From Harmothoe impar (lineage: Eukaryota > Annelida > Polychaeta > Phyllodocida > Polynoidae): DNA of 64,000 nucleotides. The notes under the pieces were generated by a model. The model was given only the letters and a program-made list of their open reading frames with translations. It was not told the origin of the DNA and did not search any database. The stretch spans positions 4,657,501 through 4,721,500 of the forward strand of contig OX381720.1 of NCBI GenBank assembly GCA_947462335.1, read 5' to 3'. A program made the position numbers and the translations under genes. This document shows, one piece after another, positions 52,136-63,177 of this stretch (position 1 is the first letter of the stretch; every line of letters starts with the position of its first letter).

Positions 52136-52869
52136 TTGAACAATGTGGTTGGATGGTGTTCAATCAGAGTGTTGGAGGCTGAGTACCAAATCCAATCAGT
52201 GTTTAGTTATAGCAGCACTCATCTGTCTAGGTAGGGTATATAGGGGTGTAACTCTGCAGCACCCATGGTGTGGAACTATTAATACTAGTATTATAGCCCT
52301 GGAGGAGGAGGTGAGAACTGGAGATTGAAGCTGGATGCAAAGAGACAGGTTGAACACCCATGGCCGCAGCACACTGCTGTGGGTGTAGAAGCTCAGGGTC
52401 TGAAAAGCTGTGGAAGTCTAGCCCAAATGCGAGGTTACTTTGATTGCAATTCTCCTGGGATAATATGGGGTTTTCCTAGTTGAACTTAAACGTGGAGCAT
52501 ATTATATGTATGTCAACCACTTAGCTATGTTTTTAGAATTTTCAATTTATTGGTCATCTCTACAAATTAGAGCATTTTGAAGAGGGTAGTCTGTACAGGA
52601 ATGAACTCTTTACAACAACTCTCAATTGGTCTAGACATGCCTATAATTACCTATTTTCACTTCTCTCCCTAACTCTCACAGTCTCAGACAGCCCGTTACT
52701 AGAATAGTATGTCTGCATACACTCACCGACCTGTTACAGTGCTATATAAACCAAGAGGTATACACTCACTGACCCATATTACAGTGCTATGTGACTGACC
52801 CATTACTTACCGCTAAGCACCACACCCTGCGGTTATTTTCTACACCTTTAATTCATACTTCTCCCACCA
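52136..52869. other. no gene; weak tandem near 52725-52800
   Basis: Two loose copies of TACACTCACYGACCYRTTACAGTGCTAT. No other structure recognised. Confidence 0.3.
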
Positions 52870-53130
52870 GAGAGCAGCACCTACACAACCTCATCACCTG
52901 TCACGTGACCTCTCGTCCACAGTGCGAGAATACCGGAAATTACCGCGAGATTTGACGATCTCTCCCAGCTGCATACACCCGGGCCCTCTGGTGTCGCTCA
53001 GCAACACTAACTACCCTCAATGACGTGACTCAGCGTCTTTGGAGAGTTGATCCAATATGGCGGCACTTCCGGTTTGAAATGCCTGGGTAGAGTGAGGTGG
53101 GTGTATCACTGGGAGGCGGAATGTGAAGCA
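52870..53130. promoter_or_regulatory. possible CpG-rich promoter
   Basis: A cluster of core-promoter words in repeat-free DNA: TCACGTGAC (52901-52909), TACCGCGAGA (52941-52950), TGACGTGACTCAGC (53021-53034, CRE and AP-1 like), CCAATATGGCGGC (53052-53064, YY1 like) and ACTTCCGG (53065-53072, ETS like). The YY1 and ETS sites point rightward. In many animals such YY1 sites lie at the start of housekeeping transcripts. A transcribed first exon just right of 53050 is inferred, not shown. Confidence 0.4.
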
Positions 53131-53407
53131 TGCAGCTAAGGACTGAGAGGGAATGGTGTTTTATGTGTGTTGTTATGGCTACCTGACGCTACCGGGGGCT
53201 ACCTGCAGGTTCCACCAGCACTTGCTGCTTAATTTCCATGGTTACCTGAGACATGTGATTCCAAGGTTTACCACAGACCACACAGAGATAAAGAAATAAA
53301 GATGAGGGTAACTGAATAAACACTACAATTCACTCTGGCATGAACTGAAAGCCCCCAGTTGCCCAGCCTCGAACAATCCAATCCCCATTCCTGCCAAGAG
53401 GACGGGA

Positions 53408-53542
53408 ATGGGCATGGACAAATTCCTATCCAAGGAAATGATCTGGAATCCCGGAACATTTTTTGATAAGGTTGTGAATGAGCTTGAAAAGATGTTACTT
53501 CTTACAACGTTGGTAGTGATCTTGGTGATCCCCAGACTGTAA
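53408..53542 (+). CDS. short open frame downstream of the promoter-like cluster
   Basis: A 44-codon frame starting MGMDKFLSKEMIW with a hydrophobic tail (MLLLTTLVVILVIP) and a stop at 53540-53542. The frame is open back to about 53306, so the region could also be an internal exon after the CCACAG acceptor-like word at 53270. I do not recognise the sequence. It is listed because it is the only repeat-free frame near a plausible promoter; it may well be non-coding. Confidence 0.12.
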   Translation: MGMDKFLSKEMIWNPGTFFDKVVNELEKMLLLTTLVVILVIPRL

Positions 53543-53607
53543 ATATACGACTGTAAACATACAGTCGGGGCCCGAGACTGCCAAGTGTCCAGCCTACACT
53601 GATAAAC

Positions 53608-53772
53608 TTAATACTTCGGGCCTTAGCCTGTAGTGACTATCCCAGATTAGTCATAGGGATAATGACTGATTAGTCATAGGGAATATGACTGAGGCAAAAC
53701 AAAATGACTAAGGCCTGGTACTCGTAGGAATGGAATCACTTTTGTGGGTAGATCACTACTGAATATACCTGG
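53608..53772 (+). repeat. dispersed repeat R, left part of a split copy
   Basis: CGGGCCTTAGCCTGTAGTGAC to ATCACTACTGAATATACCTG aligns with 37076-37255. It stops where the next insertion begins and resumes at 56850. Confidence 0.7.
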
Positions 53773-54229
53773 AGGCTCATTCAGAACAACTGACGTGGTC
53801 GTAGGGAACTGGTGACGTGACGAAACCTGTTTGGCGACCACTAGTAGAAAGTATTTCACGAGAATTTCTGTTATAATCTATAGTAAATACCACATTTTGA
53901 TACAAATACTCTCGTCAATTGCCAATATTGCAATATTGACGAAAATTGCATTATGACGGCTGACGAGTCTGTTTTGAAAGACCCTGTCGGGCCCTTACGC
54001 CACAAATTTGCCACTAACCCTCAAAAAGATGACCGTTTGAGGCATAAGGGCAAACCACGGGCCACTATACCACAAAAGTGGCATTAAAGCACAAATGCCC
54101 TTATGCCACAAACGCCCTTACACCACAAATGCCCTTATGCCACAAACACCCTTACACCATAAATGCCCTTAGGCCACAAAAGCCACTAGGCCACAAATGC
54201 CCTTAGGCCACAAACACCATAAGGCCATA

Positions 54230-55226
54230 GTATTGGCACACTATATAGCATTTGAGGCATAAGGGCAAGTGGACATCTTGAAGTAGTTAAGTACTTTAAC
54301 TGACTATATAGTGTTTGAGGCATAAGGGCAGGCAGATATTTTAGGCTTGTTTAGTGCATTAGCTGACTATATAGGTTTTGAGGCATAAGGGCAAGATGTT
54401 ATTTAAGGCCTATTTGGTATATTGGCACACTATATAGTGTTTGAGGCATAAGGGCAGGTAGATATTTTAGGGTAGTTTAGGATATAATCTGGCTATATAG
54501 GTTTTGAGGCATAAGGGCAAGTTGTTATTTAGGGCCTATTTGGTATATTGGCACACTATATAGTGTTTGAGGCATAAGGGCAAGTTGATTTTTTAGGGCA
54601 GTTTGCTATGATTTCAACCTATATTGTGTTTGAGGCATAAGGGCAAGTGGACATCTTGAACTAGTTAAGTACTTTAACTGACTATATAGTGTTTGAGGCA
54701 AAAGGGCAGGCAGATATTTTAGGCTTGTTTAGTACATTAGCTGACTATATAGGTTTTGAGGCATAAGGGCAAGTTGTTATTTAGGGCCTAGTTGGTATAT
54801 TGGCACACTATATAGTGTTTGAGGCATAAGGGCAAGTTCATATTTTAGGGCAGTTTGCTATGATTTCAACCTATATAGTGTATGAGGCATAAGGGCAGGC
54901 GGATATTTTAGGGTAGTTTAGGATATTAGCTGGCTATATAGGTTTTGAGGCATAAGGGCGAGTTGTTATTTAGGGCCTATTTGGTATATTGGCACACTAT
55001 ATAGTGTTTGAGGCATAAGGGCAAGTTCATATTTTAGGGCAGTTTGCTATGATTTCAACCTATATAGCGTTTGAGGCATAAGGACTTGTAAGTTGATATT
55101 TTGGGGGCAGTTTGCTATGATTTTAACCTATGTAGTGTTTGAGGCATAAGGGCAGGCGGATATTTTAGGCTTGTTTAGTTCATTAGCTGACTATATAGGT
55201 TTTGAGGCATAAGGGCAAGATGTTAT
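54230..55226 (+). repeat. FB3 left-arm tandem array, about 63-bp unit
   Basis: About 16 units. Spacing of GAGGCATAAGGGC is 62-64 bp, and three or four unit variants alternate (TATTTTAGGCTTGTTTAG, TTATTTAGGGCCTATTTGG, TTTTAGGGCAGTTTGC), giving a higher-order repeat. Confidence 0.95.
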
Positions 55227-55250
55227 CTAACCCTTCAGGGCCGAGCATCG

Positions 55251-56610
55251 CCCTTATGCCTCAAACACTATATGGGTTGAAATCATAGCAAACTGCCCTA
55301 AAATATGAACTTGCCCTTATGCCTCAAACACTATATAGTGTGCCAATATACCAAATAGGCCCTAAATAACGACTTGCCCTTATGCCTCAAAACCTATATA
55401 GCCAGCTAATATCCTAAACTACCCTAAAATATCCACCTGCCCTTATGCCTCAAACACTATATAGTGTGCCAATATACCAAATAGGCCTAAGATAACAACT
55501 TGCCCTTATGCCTCAAAACCTATATAGTCAGCTAATGTACTAAACAAGCCTAAATTATCCGCCTGCCCTTATGCCTCAAACACGATATAGGTTGAAATCA
55601 TAGCAAAATGCCCTAAAATATGAACTTACCCTTATGCCTCAAACACTATATAGTGTGCCAACATACCAACTAGGCCCTAAATAACAACTTGCCCTTATGC
55701 CTCAAAACCTATATAGCCAGCTAATATCCTAAACTACCCTAAAATATCCACCTGCCCTTATGCCTCAAACACTATGTAGTGTGCCAATATACCAAATAGG
55801 CCTAAAATAACAACTTGCCCTTATGCCTCAAAACCTATATAGTCAGCTAATGTACTAAACAAGCCTAAAATATCCGCCTGCCCTTATTCCTCAAACACTA
55901 TATAGGTTGAAATCATAGCAAACTGTCCTAAAATATCAACTTGCCCTTATGCCTCAAACACTATATAGTGTGCCAATATACCAAATAGGCCCTAAATAAC
56001 AACTTGCCCTTATGCCTCAAATGCTATATAGCCAGCTAATATCCTAAACTACCCTAAAATATCCACCTGCCCTTATGCCTCAAACATTATATAGTGTGCC
56101 AATATACCTAATAGGCCTGAAATAACAACTTGCCCTTATGCCTCAAAACCTATATAGTCAGCTAATGTACTAAACAAGCCTAAAATATCCACCTGCCCTA
56201 ATGCCTCAAACACTATATAGGTTGAAATCATAGCAAACTGCCCTAAAATATCAACTTGCCCTTATGCCTCAAACACTATATAGTTTGCCAATATACCAAA
56301 TAGGCCCTAAATAACAACTTGCCCTTATGCCTCAAAACCTATATAGCCAGCTAATAGCCTAAACTACCCTAAAATATCTACCTGCCCTTATGCCTCAAAC
56401 ACTATATAGTGTGCCAATATACCAAATAGGCCTTAAATAACATCTTGCCCTTATGCCTCAAAACCTATATAGTCAGCTAATGCACTAAACAAGCCTAAAA
56501 TATCTGCCTACCCTTATGCCTCAAACACTATATAGTCAGTTAAAGTACCTAACTACTTCAAGATGTCCACTTGCCCTTATGCCTCAAATGCTATATAGTG
56601 TGCCAATACT
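55251..56610 (-). repeat. FB3 right-arm tandem array, about 63-bp unit
   Basis: About 21 units in inverted orientation with the same variant order. It is about 350 bp longer than the left arm, so unit number has changed after formation. Confidence 0.95.
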
Positions 56611-56849
56611 ATGGCCTTATGGTGTTTGTGGCCTAAGGGCATTTGTGGCCTAGTGGCGTTTGTGGCCTAAGGGCATTTGTGGTGTAAGGGTGTTTGTGGC
56701 ATAAGGGCATTTGTGGTGTAAGGGCGTTTGTGGCATAAGGGCATTTGTGCTTTAATGCCACTTTTGTGGTATAGTGGCCCTTATGCCTCAAACGGTCATC
56801 TTTTTGAGGGTTAGTGGCAAATTTGTGGCGTAAGGTCCCCACAGACCCT

Positions 56850-56960
56850 CCTGATAGCATAAACTATCCATGGTTGGTCCTATAGGGAGCCAAAAAATAA
56901 CCTACTAGGTTCGTCGCTATTGATTAAGTTTTGGAGTTCAAAGATCATCTGTGTATAGCA
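56850..56960 (+). repeat. dispersed repeat R, right part; empty site of the 37306 element
   Basis: CCATGGTTGGTCCTATAGGGAGCC then CCTACTAGGTTCG and AGTTTTGGAGTTCAAAGATC. In the other R copy the TA at 56906-56907 is where the 1.33-kb element is inserted. Confidence 0.75.
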
Positions 56961-57649
56961 GTACATCTCCCCTGAATTTGAACATATCGGCCCTATCAAT
57001 GCAGGTATTGGTAAATATATGTGAAAAAGGGTCGCATGCCTAACAGTTGAACAGGTACTAATTATATACATGTACTTCCTATTGCATGGATTTTTAAATG
57101 TGTGTCTCCAATCATGATCCTACTATATACGTGTCGTGTCATGCCATATCGTGCTTCAATATAAATATGTGTAGATGCTTATCAGATAGGTTTTATGCTA
57201 AAAATAACTGCTGGTTTGAATGTAGGAAATATTTTTAAATATGTGGACATCGTGAGAAGCCAACCAGAAAGGATGTCCCACGCTCCCCCGTGCGGGGGAT
57301 CCTGTCTGTATGGCTCCCGACATCATGTTTTAACAGATCGATGTAGATTAATTAATGGGAATAAAAGCACCTATACAAATCTACAGTTATAGATTGGCAT
57401 GTGATACAACTGCATTGTTCTTTACAAGCAATTGATGTGGGCCCTACTCAGAAACTCATAACGATGTACAAACATGAGGCTGAAGGGTCTTCCTGAATGT
57501 CATACCATAACCTGCGTACATGCAATATAGGCCTAAGAGCCAGAGAACATGTCAGGTAATTGAGGAAATGCTGGCTTTAGTAGTACCTAGACATATTTCA
57601 TACAAGGTTTATATGTGAGAACAGCGTGACAGCAGACCTGAATGAGTTG
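56961..57649. other. no feature recognised
   Basis: AT-rich DNA without an assigned repeat. Confidence 0.3.
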
Positions 57650-58060
57650 AGTTGAATTGTTTTTTTTATTATGCATAAATCCTTGTTTCCATCGATGATC
57701 ACTTGGTCCCATATTGGAGAATTCTTAAACCAAAAATGATTAGTTGAGTTGAGTTGAATTTTCTTTTATTAGGCATAAATCTAGTACAAGTACAGTCTTT
57801 AGAAATAAGCTTATCGACCAACACCCAATGACCGACATGGCCAACAACAGTTTAGAGCCCATACATCCCTGCATACTCAAATACATAAACAAACAATAGT
57901 TCTCACCTCATTGGAATAGAGAACACAACTGGGAAATTACAGTCTCGGGGTAACTAGTACTAGTTATCCTCAACCATTTGTTTCCATGGATGATCGCTTG
58001 ATACCATATGAGTGAATTCTTAAGCCAAAAATAATAAAATGCGTGTTGCAGATCAATAAT
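57650..58060 (-). repeat. two LINE-like 3' ends, minus strand
   Basis: GTTGAATTNTTTTTTATTANGCATAAATC occurs at about 57652-57682 and 57753-57782; on the minus strand this is TTTATGC-TAATAAAA, a polyadenylation-signal context. TTGTTTCCATNGATGATC and GAATTCTTAANCCAAAAAT also recur (57685-57740, 57979-58031). Probably overlapping 3' UTR fragments. Confidence 0.45.
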
Positions 58061-59115
58061 ATTTTATAAAATTTCCTTTTTCTTTCCCCTGCCGTCTTCC
58101 TTAGTGAGCCCATTGGCGCATATTGGAAAAAAAGTACTTGTTGCAATGTGTACTGAAAATGTCCGACATGGGTTTGGGAAAGTTAGAATTATGGGGAATT
58201 AACGATTCAACATGCACAGGCGAGAGGAGGCCAGAAGAAATCAGCGTCCGCCTGACTATTGACATTCCCTCGAAAATAGTATTTTGTCAGATGTTCCTAT
58301 CCGCTTGTTTAGTGAACATGCGGGAGCTCATAAATTACTGAACTTTACTTATCTAGAGTCCAGCATTCTCAAAACGCTGGACATCTCTTCCGTTAGTCGA
58401 CCATTGACAAGCTCTGGGAAGAGAGTCGAGCAATACTTAACCCTTGTTAGAATGCCTTACCCTGAGAACCTTCACTTGTTAGGCTGATATTCACTATTTA
58501 TCTCTGCAGTGTGTAGCAGGGGCGGATTTAGGGGGCGGACCTGATGTGCGCCCCTCCCTTTTTTTGGCCCAAAACTTGAAGTTTTTTTATGTACACATTT
58601 TTGTCCATTTTTTAACAATAGCCGGCACCCCCATTTTTCAAAATCCTATTATCCGCCCCGTGTAGTCCCCCTCCTTTCCGTTTTACTCCATCTGTAATTG
58701 TTTAGGGGGACCAACAGCATTAACGAAATGTGATGAGAAAGATAGAAGTTGGATGAGCTTGATCTTCATGCTTTACACTAATCAGAAGCGTCAGAAGCTA
58801 AGTACACAGGCAAAGAAAGCAAACTTTTGGAATAAAATAATATTATATTCACTCAAGGTTGCCGTCGTCCTAAATGGTAGCAGCATGAATCTAAATATCA
58901 CCATGGTAGTATTCATCATGGGAAAAATACCATCCAATTTCAAAATAAAATGAATTTCTGTTAAACTTTCTCAAAAAAACTGTTCCTGATATTTTCCATC
59001 CAGAAAATTACATTTGAACACGGGTGTTGTAAATTCAAGGTTTTGGGTCTTTGAAATAAAGAAAAATTGATAAGAAGATAAAAAGCGTCAGAATGTAAAG
59101 GCGCGCCTAAAGCTG
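58061..59115. other. no gene; common GGGGCGGATTTAGGGG repeat near 58512
   Basis: A G-rich then C-rich dispersed repeat lies at 58508-58690. Frames of 60-72 codons elsewhere carry no motif. Confidence 0.3.
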
Positions 59116-59976
59116 CACTGTAAAAAATAGATGTACTTTTGACAGATTCACTCTGTAAAATTTAACGCTGATCCACCGTTATTTGGAATACAATGAAGCA
59201 CCGTAAATATCAGCCATTTCACAGTGGATCCTTGTTAAATGCTAACCTGGTTTGGATTACAATGATTCAACGTAAATTCATCTTCTAATGTCAAATCCCA
59301 GAGGGAGCCACATATAGTGGATCTTGCCATAGATAGGTGGCCTGGTATGTAAGAAGATTTTTCTGGAGAGTGTGAGCCCTTGAAGTGGAGTATACATGTT
59401 GAAATAATGGTAATTTTCAATTAATCTATATGGTTGACAATTTAACAATTCAATCTTGTGATAGGTTTGACAAAATACCATAATCACTTGATAATATCCA
59501 GAAGAATGTAGCTGTCTGGATCTATACACCTATTTTGTGGTAATATACTATGCATATATCCTCACCTCTGGAAACTCTGCCTTGTATCAATCCTATAGAG
59601 TAAAACCTCTTGTATAGGCCAGGGCTAGTATGCAAGTCAGATTGTCAGTGGTGCATATAGGATAAGGACAAAGTCAAAGTATGGCTTATTCGTAAGTTTT
59701 TCGATGTATGCTACAGTAAATAAAGTCACCATTATCAGACTCCCTGTGAGGCTTATCGAATATTCTCTGTATATTTGAATACTGTGAATCTATTAATGCT
59801 GATTTAACGTAAAATTAACGGTGATTCAACGTAAAATGAACAGTGATTCTGTGTACAATGAACAGTGATTCTGCGTAAAATTAACGGTGACCGTCACTGT
59901 TAAAAAAACGGTGAAAGTTATGTCCCAAAAGTTGCCGGTGATTCAACGTCATTTTGACGACATTTTTTTTACAGTG
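59116..59976. mobile_element. 861-bp TIR element (CACTGTAAAAAA)
   Basis: CACTGTAAAAAATAG and TTTTTTTTACAGTG are its ends. The right side (59795-59950) is a tandem series of GTGATTCAACGTAAAAT units and the left side has inverted AACGCTGATCCACCG relatives. The terminus resembles the CACTGTAAAAAGTTG family, but the interior differs. Confidence 0.65.
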
Positions 59977-60304
59977 TGTGCAAAGTAAACCACGCCGAGT
60001 AGTGTGCCCAGCAATTCAAAAGTCATAAGATAGTTAAGATGTTGTTTGTAAACTTTGTATTATTTGCATTTGAATATGTCATATCGTGAATATCTATATA
60101 GGCTATTGGCCACGGCCGGGGGGATGCACTAAAACTGTCCGGAGACATTTTTGGGGGCCGATGAGACCTCCAGCCGCTTACAAATTGCTATATTCTCTCA
60201 CCAAAAACTTGTAAAACTTGACATCAAAATCCCATACCTACCTACAAGGAACCTGAAGTTAGTCGACGAGGAGCTGAATCAGCAACACAAGTGGAGACAA
60301 GAGG
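59977..60304. other. no feature recognised
   Basis: Unassigned. The frame at 60151 continues into the microsatellite and is not treated as a gene. Confidence 0.3.
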
Positions 60305-60367
60305 ATCGGTCTGTGTTGTGGTTGTGGCTGTGGTTGTGGTTGTGGCTGTGGCTGTGGCTGTGGATGT
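60305..60367 (+). repeat. (TGTGGY)n hexamer microsatellite
   Basis: About nine units of GTTGTG/GCTGTG. Confidence 0.95.
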
Positions 60368-60734
60368 TGAGGAGGCTGTGGACTTTGACAAGGCTGCAAC
60401 TGCCGGTGTTCAACAACTGTAAGCACTGACCAATGCTGACAAAGTCACCGGGCGTGGATGTAGTTCTCAGTATTTATGGTTGGCAAAACAATGCATACCG
60501 TATTCGCCGTAACAAGTGCGCAGTCCCGGGGGGGGGGGGCACTTTTATGTTCTATAGTAATTATGTGCAGGCACAAAGTAACGGGAGAGGGGTAATTTTT
60601 GTGTCCCACTGACGGGTCCGGGTGGGCCGCCAATGTCGGCCACTTTGGAGCAAAAGGAGCATAAATCTTCAAGCCATAATTACCCAACCAAAAAGTCCAA
60701 AAGTTCCTATAAAGGGGGAGATTTTTTGTTGGAA

Positions 60735-60955
60735 TTTGCCCCAAATTTAGGTTGGTATCCCACTAAATTGGTCTTATACTTGCCAATTTAGGGCGATATT
60801 CCGCTATAAGAGGCCTTATTCTTGACAATGTAGCGAATCCCGCTAAAGGCGGTCTAATTTTTGGCAATTTAGGGTGGTGTCCCATTAAAAAAGGCAAGGC
60901 TATTTTCTATTTCAGGGCGCTATCCCGCTAAAAGGGGTCTGTCTTATTGTGGAAT
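60735..60955. repeat. diverged tandem repeat, about 54-60 bp unit
   Basis: AATTTAGGNNGNTATCCCNCTAAA followed by GG-CT-TATT-TTGC recurs four times (60744, 60787, 60860, 60913 approx). The copies are 20-30 percent diverged by eye, much older than the 13.4-kb minisatellite. Confidence 0.65.
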
Positions 60956-61068
60956 ATTTCGTCCCCTAAAATGGGTTCAAACATCTGAGTGATGTATGCA
61001 CATGGTATCCTAAGGTTTCAGAGTGCCCCCCCCCCTCTGGTACACACACACTTACACACACACTGCAT

Positions 61069-61531
61069 TTAACACTTTAGGGTAGCACAATGCTTAGGCC
61101 AAAAAAAAAGAGGTTGTTTCAGGTAACCCGACCGACCCTATCAAAACAGGGCCGACCCTAGGTTTTTTTATGCAATTGGGGGGGGGGGAGGGAAATTGTA
61201 TTTTTACCCTTTTTTGGTAAATTTTAGGGTTTTCATGTTTAAAAAAAAAGTGAAAAAAAAATCCTACCTACCGACCCTACATTTTCTTGCCATGTTACCT
61301 GAAACAAACCTTTTTTTTTATTTGGCCTTATGTTTATTTGTTGTCATGATGCAACATAACTTTCCGGCGCTTCATTGGTGCATCATGCCGATCATTTGGG
61401 GGTGTCTAACAATCCCACCACCATGGTCGGGATGATGCAAAAATGCAGCTCTGGTGAGTTACTCACCTGGGCTGCATTTATGAATCATGACGATAAAACA
61501 CAATAGTGCACTATGCTACCTAGAAAGGTTT
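61069..61531. mobile_element. TM-A copy interrupted by a GGCC-ended MITE
   Basis: The left part TTAACACTTTAGGGTAGCAC stops at 61096 and resumes at 61328 with TTATGTTTATTTGTTGTCATG. Hairpins and the right end (CACTATGCTACCTAGAAAGG) follow. Confidence 0.7.
61097..61327. mobile_element. GGCC-ended MITE with TTA duplication
   Basis: GGCCAAAAAAAAAGAGGTTG and TTTTTTTTTATTTGGCC are its ends, with TTTCAGGTAAC pairing to GTTACCTGAAA. TTA lies at 61094-61096 and 61328-61330. Same family as 24101-24398; the 3-bp TWA target is PIF/Harbinger-like. Confidence 0.85.
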
Positions 61532-61574
61532 TGATGTATTTTACCTGTGCGTAATAGTTGAAAGATTAATTGAG

Positions 61575-61807
61575 CAGCAATGGACGGCCGTATAGTGCTT
61601 TAATGCATCACGCCATTCAGGGGTGGCGGACGCAGCTTGACTTTGGAGGGAGCTATAGCCTTAATGAATTATTATTAGATTTTGAAAAGAAATTTGAATG
61701 AACATCTTAGATGGTCTTCCCCTCGCTGTGCCAACACCCCTGTCATAATGATGCATACAGACAGCAAAGGGGTAGCATTACATCATTATACGACCCTTGA
61801 AGTGTTA
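61575..61807. repeat. TM-A, heavily diverged
   Basis: GGCCGTATAGTGCTTTAATGC at the left and ACATCATTATACGACCCTTGAAGTGTTAA at the right are the symmetric ends; the middle is replaced by unrelated DNA (GGACGCAGCTTGACTTTGG), which recurs at 62925. Confidence 0.6.
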
Positions 61808-62693
61808 AAGCATGTTCACGCATTCCATTGAATACGGTACTACATTGGTGCGTAGATATACGAAGACAGATCTTTGGACCCGAATCCGTGTCTTGGAATC
61901 ATTATTCTACATCAAAGTTTACATCTAAAAATGTATTGATATAAGTACTGATAACGCGATCGTAAATATTGCACTGGTATTGTTTAAATCCTGCCGAATA
62001 CAGCAACAATGCAGATCTCAGAAACATTTTTATCTACTCATCAGCGAACTACTTTAAGGTAATAAACGTCTTTGTCCTCTGCGTGTCATACAATGCCCTT
62101 CGTGCAGTTCTGCATGGACATAGCCGTGACTTTTCCTCATTAAAAAAATGAAGTTATACTGGGCTAAGAAATGTTGAGAGCTGGTCCGATTGAGAGCGGG
62201 TCCTAGGAGATAAGATCAATAAGAATCATGATGTTAACCAGATCGATGTAGAGTATCTTTAATAGTTATTTGCAGAATGATATGCATAAATAAAAGGTTT
62301 TTACATTTCGTAATACATTCGATTCTTCCGGACTTGAAATTTGGTCACCTTTAGGCGAATCTTAAAAGGGCAACACTGACAAATCCAAGTAAAGCTAAAT
62401 ACGTGGCCATACATAAATACCCCAATTTTGGAGGCTGTTAAATTTGGTTTTCCGACATTTTTTGGTAGATTCTGAACAGAGCTGTCGCGCCCCGGTCGGT
62501 TCGCCCTTGTCGATTTTAACTCACCGTTTTCTTCTCCCGTGTTGAGCGTGCCGATTTTTAAAAAAACGTAAATTGTAGAGGCACATATATTACAGAAAAT
62601 TCTAACACCCAACTATATCTCACTCTCTCCACGTCTACCTAAATAACTCTAATTACCATAATTTGATAGTACCCCCAGGGGCAGACAGTGCAC
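61808..62693. other. no feature recognised
   Basis: No assigned repeat or gene. A 103-codon minus frame (62301-62612) has no motif I can name. Confidence 0.3.
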
Positions 62694-62906
62694 TTAACAC
62701 GTTAAGGATCTTGTAATGCTTATCTTTAATTGTCGTCATGATTCAACATAGTAGCTTTCCAGTGGTGCATTGGTGCATTGTGCTGATCATCTGGGGTGTA
62801 TTAATACCATATGGTCCACGTGATGCATATATGCAGCCCTGGTGAGTTATTCACCAGGGCTGTATTTATGTATCATGGCGATAAAACACCATAGTGCATG
62901 AATTCC
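62694..62906. repeat. TM-A, diverged copy
   Basis: TTAACACGTTAAGGATCTTG at the left, GCAGCCCTGGTGAGTTATTCACCAGGGCTG as the right hairpin; the right end is lost. A further fragment lies at about 63047-63165. Confidence 0.65.
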
Positions 62907-63046
62907 ATTCCAGGGTGTCGGGCGCCACTTGACTTTGCAGAGTGATATAGCCTTACTGAATTTTTGGGTTAAATTGGAAAATAAATACTATTAAACATCT
63001 CATATGGCCTCCCGCCCCTCTAAATACCGCACTGGTCATGCGCCAG

Positions 63047-63165
63047 TTCTTCCCTCAAGGATCGTGTCAACCCAATGGGGTTGATACTCCTGAAGATTTG
63101 CATGATGCACAATGCATGAATACATGTATCTGCAATAATGCATCATGATGACCACGGGCATTGAT
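63047..63165. repeat. TM-A fragment
   Basis: TCAAGGATCGTGTCAACCC, GGGGTTGATACTCCTGAAG and GCATGATGCACAATGC; the central stem and part of the right hairpin only. Confidence 0.5.
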
Positions 63166-63177
63166 TGCTTGATTGAT

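Larger units (their letters stand above)
53986..56842. mobile_element. fold-back element FB3, 2.86 kb, 7-bp target duplication
   Basis: AGACCCT is duplicated at 53979-53985 and 56843-56849. Ends GTCGGGCCCTTACGCC and, inverted, GTGGGGACCTTACGCC lead into an identical ACAAATTTGCCACTAACCCT. Each arm has an outer zone of short CACAAATGCCCTTAGGC-like repeats (about 250 bp) and an inner zone of tandem units of about 63 bp with GTTTGAGGCATAAGGGC. The left arm (to 55226) is plus and the right arm (55251 on) minus. At the centre is a 24-bp TM-B end (55227-55250). No coding capacity. Confidence 0.9.
53773..56849. mobile_element. small TIR element hosting FB3
   Basis: GAGGCTCATTCAGAACAACTG at 53773 and the inverted end about GACGAGTCTGTTTTGAAAGACCCT form loose TIRs of about 30 bp around 215 bp of DNA; FB3 sits in its right terminus. 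It interrupts repeat R after ACCTG, with CCTG repeated on the far side (56850-56853). Confidence 0.5.

Noticed and set aside
54230..56610. Satellite DNA or centromeric array
   Set aside because: The two arrays are short, opposite in orientation, and bounded by one matched terminus and a target duplication, which fits a fold-back element better.
60151..60429. 92-codon frame with Leu-Trp repeats
   Set aside because: The repeat part is the TGTGGY microsatellite; the remainder has no known motif.
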